From Toxoplasma gondii ME49 (Eukaryota > Apicomplexa > Conoidasida > Eucoccidiorida > Sarcocystidae), in the NCBI RefSeq assembly GCF_000006565.2, contig NC_031476.1:3248458-3312457 (forward strand): a stretch of 64,000 bases of DNA, written 5' to 3'. The position numbers and the translations under genes are program-made. The notes beneath the pieces were generated by a model. The model did no database searches and was not told the DNA's origin. It worked only from the letters and a program-made list of their open reading frames with translations. Positions 48,051 through 59,015 of the stretch are shown here, one piece after another (the first letter of the stretch is position 1; each line of letters opens with the position of its first letter).

Positions 48051-51000
48051 CTACCGTACCAGGTTCTCAATGATGGCTGCTGCGCCCATTCCAGTTCCCA
48101 CACACATGGACACAACACCATAACGCAATTTCCTCCTTCTGAGCTCCGGTAAAAGGGTTGCGATTTGACGAGCGCCTGTGCATCCTAAAGGATGGCCTAA
48201 AGCGATGCCTCCGCCTGCATAACGAAACAGAGACTAGCAGATGAGCATAAGAGATATTCGTAATCACTGCCAAATAACTACGCCATTCTAAACGTATCTG
48301 CAATGTAGTGGTAGCTACATGCCTGTTGAGGGGGAAGATGAAGCACAACGACAATTGCGAAGTGGAACGACGCGGAGTAGTTCCAAGCAAGCACTGGTGC
48401 GTCTATACTGAATCACACTAAACTGACATGGCTCCACATTGGCTGTTTGAATCAGCGTCTCAACAGTAAAGTGACGGGTGCGGCAGATTGGCTCCTGGCG
48501 ACCTTCCGGTGGTGACGACAACATCGGAGATAACTTTAGTTATCGTAGGGCTCTAAGAAAACATCAGCGACTAACAGTGCTGACCGAAGGAGTTTAATGG
48601 TCTCCCTTTATCTCTTCAGCGGTACTTGATTGACTCTCCCCACGTCAAGAAACCTGTGTCCCGAGTGCGGCTGCTGAGAAGCTTGCCTTTGGGGTTTAAT
48701 TTCTCCTTAGGAATTTTGAGGTTGTTCACGCAGTACACGACTTGCGAAGCAAATGCCTCGTTGAGCTCAAAAATGTCAATGTCGTCCATCGACAAGCTTG
48801 CCTGCTCTGAAGTGCAGAAAATCATTCGACAACGGTACCAGAGACACGATAACAGCGCTGTTTTGAACCCCGTGTTCCTTGTTTGTTCACGAAATCACCG
48901 CAGATGCGGCCGGAAAGAAGCAAATGTCTGTAAACGTACACAGTGCTGCGGCATTGAGGACGTAACCGAGTAACATTTCCCAAGCGCCTTGTTCTATCAT
49001 CTTCGTATGCGTCGGCCTCACCTAAAACAGCCGGAATGGCAAATGCCGGGCCGATTCCCATAATCTCTGGGGGTACGCCAACGACGGTGAAAGCCACAAA
49101 TCTTGCTAAAATTGGAAGCCGAAGTTTCTCTGCTGTCGACCGCCTGGCCAGCAGAACCAAGGCAGCTCCATCAGAGACTTGGCTGCTGTTGCCTGCACCA
49201 ACCACCCAGTCAAAATAACGCGTAGCAGTGGAGATCGAAATCGACGAACTCGTACGGCCGCCTCTCAGGAGGTGATGTTTCATGCATAACCATACTTACC
49301 GGCGGTAGTCGTTCCGTGCGCCTGAAATGCGGGTTTCAGTTTAGCAAGGTCTGCGACTGTCGTGCCTTTTCGTGGCCCTTCGTCAGTGTCAACTGTAACC
49401 TCCTTCTCCACCCCATTGGCATCCTTTACCTGAGCAGCCGCACGTGATACACGCATGCAAAGCTACTTATACATGTAGTCACAACTGTGAATGTTATATG
49501 TGTATGTACATGCGGGTAGATCTTCCTTCGAAGGCAAATGCATATCTACAAATGCATATACATGTTTATGGTTTCGTGCTTACATATACAGTTTGCATAC
49601 TGTCACAATGATTTGGTGGGGAAACAAGGTCTGAGATGAACCGTCTTTTAGTTGAGTTTTTTTCCTCAGGTACAGGATTCAGCATGGAGTCTGTAGATGT
49701 GTAACCCGACAAACTCGACACAAAGGCGCTTAACTGTGTCGGCTCACCTTCACACGAAGCGGAACAATTTCCTCCTTGAAAAGTCCCTGCTCTTGAGCCT
49801 TCACACACTTTTCATGAGTCTCCTTCGCCAGCTGATCCTGAGCCTCACGACTGATACCGTACTTCTCGGCGACATTCTGAAAAATCTCAAAACGTGTCCC
49901 CGAAGGCCACCTTGATGGACGGCATGAGCTTGGGGATACGGAAGGTTTGCATCACACAACGCAAGGGTCGAGATGGTCATGTACTGACCAAATACACATA
50001 TCTGCAAAAGCAGCGGATATATGTGTTGCGGGCAGATACCGTGTACCAGGAGTAGAGGTTGACAATGGAAGTGCCCGTAAGCAGATAACGAAACAATAGG
50101 CATGCAGGGACCTATCAGCAAAACAGGAGTAATCCCCTTAAGTGACCGCTTACTTCCGAAGTGAGCCCCATGGGAATGAGGCAATTGCGTGCTTGCTCAT
50201 CTTGAAACACTCTCTCCGATAGCTTTTCGGGGTTGAGCGTCTTCATCATCTCAAAGTGTGACATGGACTCAACACCGCCACCAATACCAACATCGATGAA
50301 GCCGCCCCTAATGGCCGCTGAGCAAACAACAAACACACAACGGGACACGAGAGGAGCTGCATGCGAAACATCGGAGCAAACCGCTGCTCGTGGGGCATTC
50401 ATCTTCGTTTCCACGCATGTTGCATGAAATACACAACGCTCTTCAAATATGCGCTTTGTGCTCATATTATGTACCGACGATGTTGGCAACAGCCTGCAGG
50501 CCGCTGCTGCATTGTCGATTGACGACGTTTACTGGGACAGACGCCGGTAATCCTCCCATAAGCATGCCAATCCGCGTTCCCAGGGCACCAGCTCCGGGCT
50601 GCAAGACATTTCCTGCATAAAAATGACAGTCGGTTGTCGGGAAATATTCTCTTACCATGGTGGACTGGTGAGCTGCAGACTGACTGAGGACCGTACTGCG
50701 AACGTCGATGTCATCAAAAGAATAACCATACATGCGTACAGTTGTAGACCCCCAGAAAGTGGTACATGGGTTTATAAAAGTGCGAAGCTTCAATACAGTA
50801 GAAGAATAGAACGTGGATGAACAGCCTAGAAAAGGATGAGAGCACAACGTGTACTGGAGTCTGTAGCAAGGGGTGACTGCGAGTTGTGCCCGTTAAACAA
50901 TCGACCTTTTTGATTGAGCACCACCTTACCAATGCAGACGTCTTGAATCCGGTTCGGATCAATATTTGTTTTCTTCAATAGAGCCGCTAACAGATTCGCC

Positions 51001-51385
51001 AGAAGGTCTTCAGGATATGTGTCTTTGAAGCCTGATCCGAATACAGATGAGACACTCTTGTATCTACAGGCCGTTCAGCACATCCACGTTGTGCACGATC
51101 AAACACATCTCTTCTGGTTTCCTACTGAACGACTCACGAAACTGCTGTCAACGTCTGCGGAGCAGAGACGTACCACCTCTTTTTGCCTTCGTAATCGCCG
51201 TCCGGAGAGCCGCGCAAATAACAACATCGTCTGGATTTCCAGGAGTGGTGATGCTACGATGGAAAAGAGGTACACAGTACCGGAGAAACAACGCTTCTTC
51301 TTGTCAAGAAATACAACCCATAGAGCAATCTCGGGACGAAGAGGTTTGCTTTCCACACCCTTCAGTCGCCTTACCAAGAAACCAT
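48051..51385 (-). CDS. 3-ketoacyl-CoA thiolase (ACAA1-type acetyl-CoA acyltransferase)
   Basis: Model: complement(join(48051..48214, 48687..48806, 49022..49192, 49300..49429, 49748..49876, 50154..50317, 50475..50612, 50930..51031, 51174..51253, 51375..51385)), 402 aa, all junctions in phase. The first coding exon is only 11 nt (Met-Val-Ser plus two bases). Thiolases cleave 3-ketoacyl-CoA to acetyl-CoA plus a shortened acyl-CoA, the last step of beta-oxidation. The catalytic residues are visible: nucleophile Cys99 in [10 protein letters not shown], His356 in [11 protein letters not shown], Cys386 in SMCVGTGMG, plus [26 protein letters not shown] and [10 protein letters not shown] place it with peroxisomal ACAA1 rather than the acetoacetyl-CoA class. 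I see no PTS2-like N-terminus ([13 protein letters not shown]) and no SKL-type C-terminus (ENLVR), so location is open. Intron 9 uses a GC donor (AAAG|GCAAGC). Confidence 0.95.
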
Positions 51386-52955
51386 CTGTAGGTCGAAACT
51401 GCAGCAGTTCGGATCAGTTATCGCCAATATACAAAGATGAGCAAACAACCGTGCATCGAGTGACCTAACACGGACAACGTTCATGCTGTTGTCTCACCTC
51501 GAGGCGGTGTTGCTACGATGAGCAAATTGCCCGGAGAGTGTCGTTAGCCTGTTCATTTTTGGGTCTGCCTTTACAACTGTCTTCTTCGGAAAAAAGAAAG
51601 TCGGCGGTTACAACGGAAAAGCAACGCCCCTTCTCTCGACAAGACGAAAATCGACAGACTCGTCAGTAGAGTTACAAATTGGCGGTAACATTCGCATCCA
51701 TAGACGCTCGTCTTGTCTGTAAGTGCCCGGAAAACGCAGCATCTCTCTACGCGCGGCAGCGTCGAATCGCCTCCCAACCTTGGACCAAAAGATGCTCTTT
51801 GGGCTGTGAACGGGATGCGCACGGCCTGCTCATGCTGTGTCGGATGTGAATGCTGGATTACTACGTATTGCGGTTAGTTTCCCACAGTTGGATCGTATAC
51901 TACTGCGGAACTCGGGGACCGCTTGCACCCCTTTTTTGCGCCAGAAAGGCACGTTTTGCAATGTGAAGCTGGCTTCCATGTTGTCATGAGTCACGCCAGC
52001 GATTTTCTCCTGTGGGCAGACAAAATCGTCACATTGTACGTCCCCTTCATGGATAAACATTAGACTGAGCGAATGCATTGATTGAAAGCAGTCGCGATGC
52101 ACTCATGGTGTGCGTTTATGCATTATGTCCCTTAAGGGTCAACCTGTCATTCTGGATGACACTTTCAGCGCAAACCTTCAGTGAAGGTGCAGTTTTCATG
52201 AGAACGGTGGAAATCAGGGTGGCCCGTCGCTAAAGTGCGGATTAAAGAGTCCTGCGCCTCCAGCGTAGGCAAATTACGTCTGTCTTGGCGACAGCACTAT
52301 GCACAAAAATTGACATGCGCACTGCTTCTCGCATGTAACACAAGCATTTCCAGCTGCTCTCTAATGGTATAACGTCTCAGGCGGTCAGAAAAAATTTTGG
52401 GGCTACGAACCACGTTTGATTATTGGCTCTCTGTACAACACTGGCAGATATCAGAATTTGGCCGGGCTCTTAGTGATGCCTCACACTTCTTCGAGGTCTG
52501 ACGTCCCTACAAATAGGATTTGTGACCTTAGTGGTAAGATGCTCTGACACCGTCGCTTCTCTGCTGAATCGACTTGTGTCACTTCGCAATTCTTTGTATG
52601 TCACCGCTGCTAGTCGTCGGTGAAGGGGTGTGCCCTAGTGCCTGCAGTAGTCGATGCGCTATACCCACACTAGATTGGATCACTCATTTGTAGGAGTATG
52701 TTATTTGTGAAGCTTTCTAGGATCCACTACTCGCCCTCCTGCAAAATGGATGGGAAATGAGTTCCACGATCGGATCATGAAACATTTATACGGAGACGTA
52801 GATGTACGCATATACATGCATATATTCAACTTCGCACAATTTGTATATTACAGTACGCAAATACATGCATAGACAGTCACTCTGGGCGAGCAGTGCAATT
52901 TTCGGGCCCCTCTCCCACACTCGCCCTCTTAGTTATTGCATGAAAATGGGCACGC
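51386..52955. other. Spacer between thiolase promoter and patatin-like 3' end
   Basis: About 1.6 kb. Short ORFs on both strands (at most 90 codons) lack recognisable motifs. It should include the thiolase promoter and 5'UTR and the 3'UTR of the patatin-like gene. Confidence 0.5.
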
Positions 52956-55900
52956 TTAGGAGTTCGCATCATTTGCGAGAAGATTCCGTCTCTCCCGCTC
53001 TCTGGCTGCCGCTCGGATAACATAGTCCTCGAGCTCTTTTGGATCTGTTGTGACCTCCGATGAATCGTCGAACAGTGGTGGCACCAAGGGAAATGAAGAG
53101 ACAGACGAAGTAGATGAAGTGAAAGCCTCGGTTACGCCCGGTAGATTCGTAGGAAACACCTGTACCACATAGGTCGAAGCAGCCACAGAAGCGCCAACAG
53201 TAGTACGTTTTCGTTAGAAGCAAAGCCGGGTCGGTAACAGATAGTGCTTCGACGAATTACCCGAACCTACGTCCACCAACATACATTACAAAAGTGGGAT
53301 TCCAAAATTTCCTTACCTTTAATGCTTCCTCGTATCCGCGGCCCCTCTTCTGTGGGTCGGGGACAATCACGTCGTACAAACGAGCGAAGCCTGCCCTCAC
53401 GCCCTCCAATATATGTTTCCGGGTCATTGAAATCCTGGCAATCTCCGCTGTGGAAGGATCCAAGGCAACAGCGAAAGCGTGCCCCTCCTTTTCGACTCCG
53501 TCCAAACCAGCAACCTGTAGTTTGATGTGGCGGTTCGTTGCTTCGTTTAACATCAGCATATCCTTCATGTAACGAATACGATGCTGTCGTTGCTTCATGT
53601 ATTCGTAGACATGTCGCAGCTTGTGCTTTCCAGCGAAGAATCGACGAGCGAGACGATTTTCGACCTGCATGAACAGGCGACACGAACAACTCCAAATTTT
53701 TCTTTCTGTACTTCCTCATGGAGACGCCGTTATAAGCACTTGCGTCGTTCACTATTCCGTTTGCTGCTTCAGTGGAAACGATGAAGAGGTCCCTCTCCTC
53801 ACTAGCACACAGTCAAAAGCAAATGTGCCATACTGCTGGATCATCACGCAGACTAAATCCACTGAGTTCGGGGACTCGACTCGATACGCCACGTCACAGT
53901 CCCTTGCGATCGTTCCTCACCCATACGTAGTTGATTCGGCTTACCGCAGCCTCGATTCCTCCTAGTCGCCCCACTCGCTTTCCGTCGGGTCTGCTCCGCA
54001 GAACGAGAACCTGATCGTAGCCGTCAGCTATGGCACTCCGGAAAGGGACAGGTTCATACAAAAGAGCGTCAGCGAGAGGCTCAGAGACAAATCCGCATGG
54101 TGCTTGTGGCGCAAAGCGGGGAAGCGCCGATGGTGTAATCAGAGGAAGGTAGTGAGGTGTTAGATTGGTGGACTCCGGGTAGATCGGCAGGTGCACCACC
54201 GGGCCTGCTAGGCCAGGTAACAACATCGATGCACGCACACATGCCATTAAAGACGGCAAGTCACGGATGTTTCCATGTTTGCTGTCGAGGACGATGGCTC
54301 GCTGACTACACAGTCCTGACGTGACGACCTGTAGGCAGAACATAACATGCGGAATGTTCTAATCATCATTGTCTTCAAATTAGGCTTCAGCAGATCACTT
54401 GGATCTCCGTTGTTCCCGTGAAAGAAAATATACATACGTCTTGGTGTCAACATCAACACACTTCGGAAGCACTTGTACTGAACTCAGGCGAACTTTTGTT
54501 GGTTCGCTTATGACTGATCCAGAGCGCATGCAGAGCCTATACTCCGCTGATCATTTGCTTGAAGGATGACGTGGGTAGGTCGAGGAGGTCGGTCTGGGTA
54601 TATCTGCTTTCCACTGTACCCTAGGTTCACGCTTTCACTCTCGGGTCTACCCATAAATGTTACTGCACATGACTTCAGCACTCGCGCCATTTGGGGAATT
54701 ACAACTAGCCACAATGTTATGACAGAAACCTACCGATTGATGGACATCAGCATCTGGGACACAAAATTCGCAACTTTTCGTCGCCATACCTTGAGCGGTT
54801 GCCAGGAATCATTGGCCTTGAATTTGTCCCAGTCCAACGGTTGCTTTTCCTGCACTATGTCCTTGAGTAGAACATCGAGGTTCAGAAGCGGTTTGCCCAG
54901 CTTATTGATGAGGAAGTCGATAATATCACCGTCAAGAAGGAATCCCAGTCCAAGGCCCCGGCCTATGCGCTTGAGATCGAGGAATTTTTTGCCCATGAAA
55001 GGCAGCCAGTCATAGTAAATTTGTGTTCCTTCGTAAGGCAGTTGTCGAGAAATGAAGTAAGCACCAATTAGGCTTCCAGCGGAGGAGCCGAACACGGCAT
55101 CAAATGTATCTGCATATCCCATGTGATGTAGTGCCACTGCCATTCCTGCAGTGACGCAACCTCTCATAGCCCCTCCTTCTATGGCCAGAGCTAAGCGATG
55201 CTGCGAGTCTTTGTGTGGCCCTCCTCTGTAGCTGTCGAGCTTTCTTCTATACATGCTCAACAGTACAGGATGAACCGCATCCAGCAATGAATCTGCCAAC
55301 TCTTTATATTTTTTTGCTACCGCCAAGATTGAAGCTCCGTTGTCACATCCAGCTGCCTCCGAAAGCAACCTCAGAAACGCCGTTCGATCCTCCCGTGAAG
55401 GAGCTGCTGTTGGAGAAGAGATGACACTGTCAAGCAAATTCGCGAACTGCAAGACTAGCATGGGGTTAAACTCATATGCCGGCGGGCGAAGGTCTCCACT
55501 CACATCAAGCGAGCTGAGGAAAATTCACAAGAGGACAACATCACCTAGAACTTCCATACAAGTCTGTCTTTCTCTCGTGTTGAGGTGATACTGGATTCCG
55601 TACCACACCTGCAAAAGAAATGAAATATCGTTCTATGGTCGCAAGCTTTCAGGCGAGACGCTGCCAAGAAGCAACCAGCGGTAACTGCTCCGCGGTTCCC
55701 GAACGAGATTCCCTCATTTCTCACGCGAATATGTCTACGCAAAAACCGCGTTGATGTGCTGCTAATGACGACTACCTCGTGTGATGCCTACCTCCATGAA
55801 GGAAGATTACTCGCGTCAGCAGACTAGAACCAGATATTTCTGAAACAGACGTAGGAGGGACAACTTCGAGAAAAAAGCGACCGACTCACCGTAACGGCAC

Positions 55901-56452
55901 TCCTCGTCGAAGAGCTTTGTCAATTTGCTCGGGCTGGCGGATTGTCAATCTCCGACGATCAAGGAAAGACGCGTGGGTACGTGTGGAATGGGAGCTATTT
56001 CTCCTCGGAAAGGTCGATGTGGATTTCGGACCTAGGAAAAAACTCAGTTTCTCTGAACCGCTCCTCCCACGGAACGCCTGGAAAGAGACAAAGGGGGAAT
56101 CCTTCCGGCAGTGCCATCTGTGAACAGACGTCAACGTTGTGGGAAATGCTGAAGCAAGACACCGACAGCCACTTCCGCCTCTGACCTCACGTGTGCAGTC
56201 TCGAGGTATGGGTGAAAAAGCGGCCGATGGCGTGACTAGTGGACATGGTGTAGAAAGGGACACGGTAATGCCGGTCACAAGAAGATACATGAGCTGCAGC
56301 ACACAGCCGCCACAAGGACGGCGCGAAGGATCGCACGGCGACATGAGGAATACATCTTTTGTTATTTTGGGCACTCCGCGCGGTTGAAGCCCCCTTGCTA
56401 CACCATTGTGGGCTGCAGACGAAGACGAGACAGGCGTAGGTGCCATCGTCAT
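52956..56452 (-). CDS. Patatin-like phospholipase
   Basis: Model: complement(join(52956..53159, 53317..53664, 53945..54328, 54790..55513, 55890..56452)), 740 aa, all junctions in phase. Patatins are Ser-Asp dyad lipid acyl hydrolases. The oxyanion-hole block EGGAMRG is at ~301, the nucleophile Ser332 lies in GSSAGS (GxSxG), and the dyad Asp516 is probably in LADALLYEPVPF, where the usual DGG/DGA reads DAL. SLMACVRASMLLPG precedes it as expected. After the catalytic core come a basic helical region (RLARRFFAGKHKLRHVYEYM) and a Ser/Thr-rich tail. The first exon encodes an N-terminal extension with a hydrophobic segment (~48-68), a possible signal anchor or start of an organelle-targeting leader. 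The intron 55514-55889 contains a further exon-like 64-nt stretch that would break the frame. Membrane phospholipid remodelling is the inferred role. Confidence 0.9.
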
Positions 56453-59015
56453 GTGCGACTTCTGGTGTCGTTTTCGGTGTCAATAAACCCATCTCCCAAG
56501 AAAGCGTATGACTGACAGCATTCACCGGCACCAACAAGGAAGTGAAGTGCCAGAGCCCCCACCGATATACATGGTGCTGCTTCTGAATTGCGCACTGAGT
56601 GTCACAGAACCGTTGAAATGTGCAGTTAGTGAGGAGCGGACACATACGTCACTTTGCATCTGTCCTTTCGAGAAGAGAAGGAATCACAAAGTCTATGTGC
56701 CCTTTAGACTACCCGGCACAAAAGAACATAAATGTAATGAAACACCGCCACTTCTTATGGGGCCGTTTGGGTACCATAGGGGAAAGAAAAGGACCCAGCG
56801 CGCGACGGGCCACGAGCTGCAAGGCGTACAACTGGTACAAGACAGCAGGACACGACAGACCTGTGTTACACGCTTTCTGTTTGATTCTTCGTTTTGGAGG
56901 CGTACGCCTATGCCTCAGAGTACAAGCGACTATTTGTTGGGATGAAGCAACGGAAAAAGTTTTCCAGTTCAAAGAATCATCATGTGTGAACGCTGGAAGA
57001 GCATGCGCAGCAAAGATGCGTTCAGCCCGCTTTCCAGGAGTGGCGGTGCCGAGACAGCAGTCCTGGTGCATCGGTTTAAGTTTTCTTTTCTTCTAGTACC
57101 ACTTTCTCTCTCTCAGGATGAGACCCGTTCTCGTCGGAGACAAGGGGTCATTACTTGAGCAACAAACAGGGCTGAAAGCACGGTCAACTAAACCTCGAGG
57201 TCCGAAGTTACCGCGTAAAACGCATGCCCCCCCTGTCTCTTCTGTCAGACCGTTCCTGCAGCCGTGTAGCAACATCGAGCGCTTAGCGGGATGCCATTCT
57301 TTTGATTCTTAAGCATACACTCGTGTGACTTGACAGTTGAATACAAACAGAAAAGAGTAAGTATGTAAGGGATCACAAACGGACCCTTCTGGTGGAATGT
57401 TTTCTCCACTTTCACTTACGGCTGTTCGGCAAGATGCTCTGCGACAGTGCCACGATGCGGCTCACCATAGCCGCTGCCACCATCCGTAACTGCCCATCAC
57501 CGACTTTTCCTCTCGCAGTCATAAGAACTCCTTTATTAACATAGCTTCATTTAAATTCCTATTTCATTTGAAATCAACTGCATCCATTTCTGGAGTAGCA
57601 ACGGCTAATGAGGAGACACCCGCGTTTCATAGTCAATCGGATGGCGACAAGGCCAGCCGTCCGAGCGCGCAGCACACATCACCGCCCACCTTGTGGAGCT
57701 CAACACTTGATGAAAAAAGAACTAGATTTGTTCACTTACGATTACGGACAGGATATTCTGGCGCTTCCAAAATGAAGCGGAATAGATGTTTCCAATCTGG
57801 AGGAGAGAGTTCATTTGTGTAGCAGCTACAGTGTGGAATCTTTGAAGCTAATGGACTACTATGCATCGTGTACCATGAAAGCTCTCGCCATGAACTTTGT
57901 GCCTTCCGTTGCTGCTTTTTCTACTGCAGGATCAGCGAGGGGCACACAAGCTCCGTGGAGCTTCATTGCCTGATAGTAGACAGCGCAGCATCGTTTCCCA
58001 AGCCAGCACCTAGCAACGGTAAAAGAGTATGAAATGTTGTCAGCAGCAGTTGATTACTGTGGAACCGTTAAACGGCGGTTCGCCAAGACTCACGTTGTGT
58101 CAAGTTCACGGGTGCAATTGGACTGCTCAGAGAACCGCCGTGGTGAAAGGGGTATCCAATTGCCTTCTTCATTCGCTGAGGAACAGGTTTGGGAGTTCCA
58201 TTGTATCTGTGGCAAGTCATGTCAATACTGATCAGGTCCCCGTGAAATAATTTGTCCTTGTTTTTCCCGCTAATCAGAAGGACATTGTCTTCGATAGATA
58301 TCACACTATGCTGAACGTCGTCACTTGCGCGAACGTGAATGCCGAAGGGCCAGGTCACACGCGAATCCCACGGTGCGAAAATGCGTTCGATATTTCACAG
58401 TTTTATCGGCAGCATGAACTATACCATACCGAAGGAGACAGTTCCTCGCATGGCGGCGGCTTCTGTTCGGCCTTAGCACCCATGAAGCGTGGGAGTACGT
58501 GCTCTTTTACGTCTGAAAATCAAGCCGCGGGCATCTTAGGTTTCGTCAGGGAATCAGTAAAAATATGATCGTTTGGCCCATGTTGTATTCTAGTACCCAC
58601 CTCAAGTCCGTGAGAGTTTACGGGGAGACTGTATAGTCCCAGCATTAAACCACTATGAAGAGCTTCTCACTGTGCAGCCGCCCATCCGCCGCAGGACTAC
58701 GACGGTGACATAAAATCAAGAAGGTACACACGACAGCAAATGCCGGATGTTACCTCGCCTTCGTGGTTAGTGAAATTCACATTCACGACCAGAGAATCAG
58801 CCGTTCTCGCTTGTTGTTTTCTCTACCTGTTGCAGCCCCCGCGGAGAATAGAGGTGTTGTGCTGCCCTGGGTGCGTTGTTGTCAACCCACCAACAGATAC
58901 TGTTACCCTAGTGGCATGGAGACAAGCCATCGGCAAAGCTGCATAGGCACAAACGGACAAGCCGTCCTGCGACACTTTTTAGAACGAAGAATCGATGGCT
59001 GTCAATTTATTCTTG
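56453..59015. other. Spacer upstream of the patatin-like gene
   Basis: About 2.6 kb between two minus-strand genes, holding the FAM221-like 3'UTR and the patatin-like promoter. ORFs up to about 158 codons on the plus strand (56620-57096) have no recognisable domains, signal sequence or supporting splice structure. Confidence 0.5.

Noticed and set aside
54734..54734. Patatin exon 2 ending at AATCG|GTAGGT
   Set aside because: This leaves the wrong phase for the next exon. The donor after SWQPLK (54790) is in phase and joins directly to VVTSGL as expected for the family.
56620..57096. 158-codon plus-strand ORF upstream of the patatin gene
   Set aside because: No domain, signal peptide or splice context; overlapping ORFs in other frames are equally long, as expected by chance.
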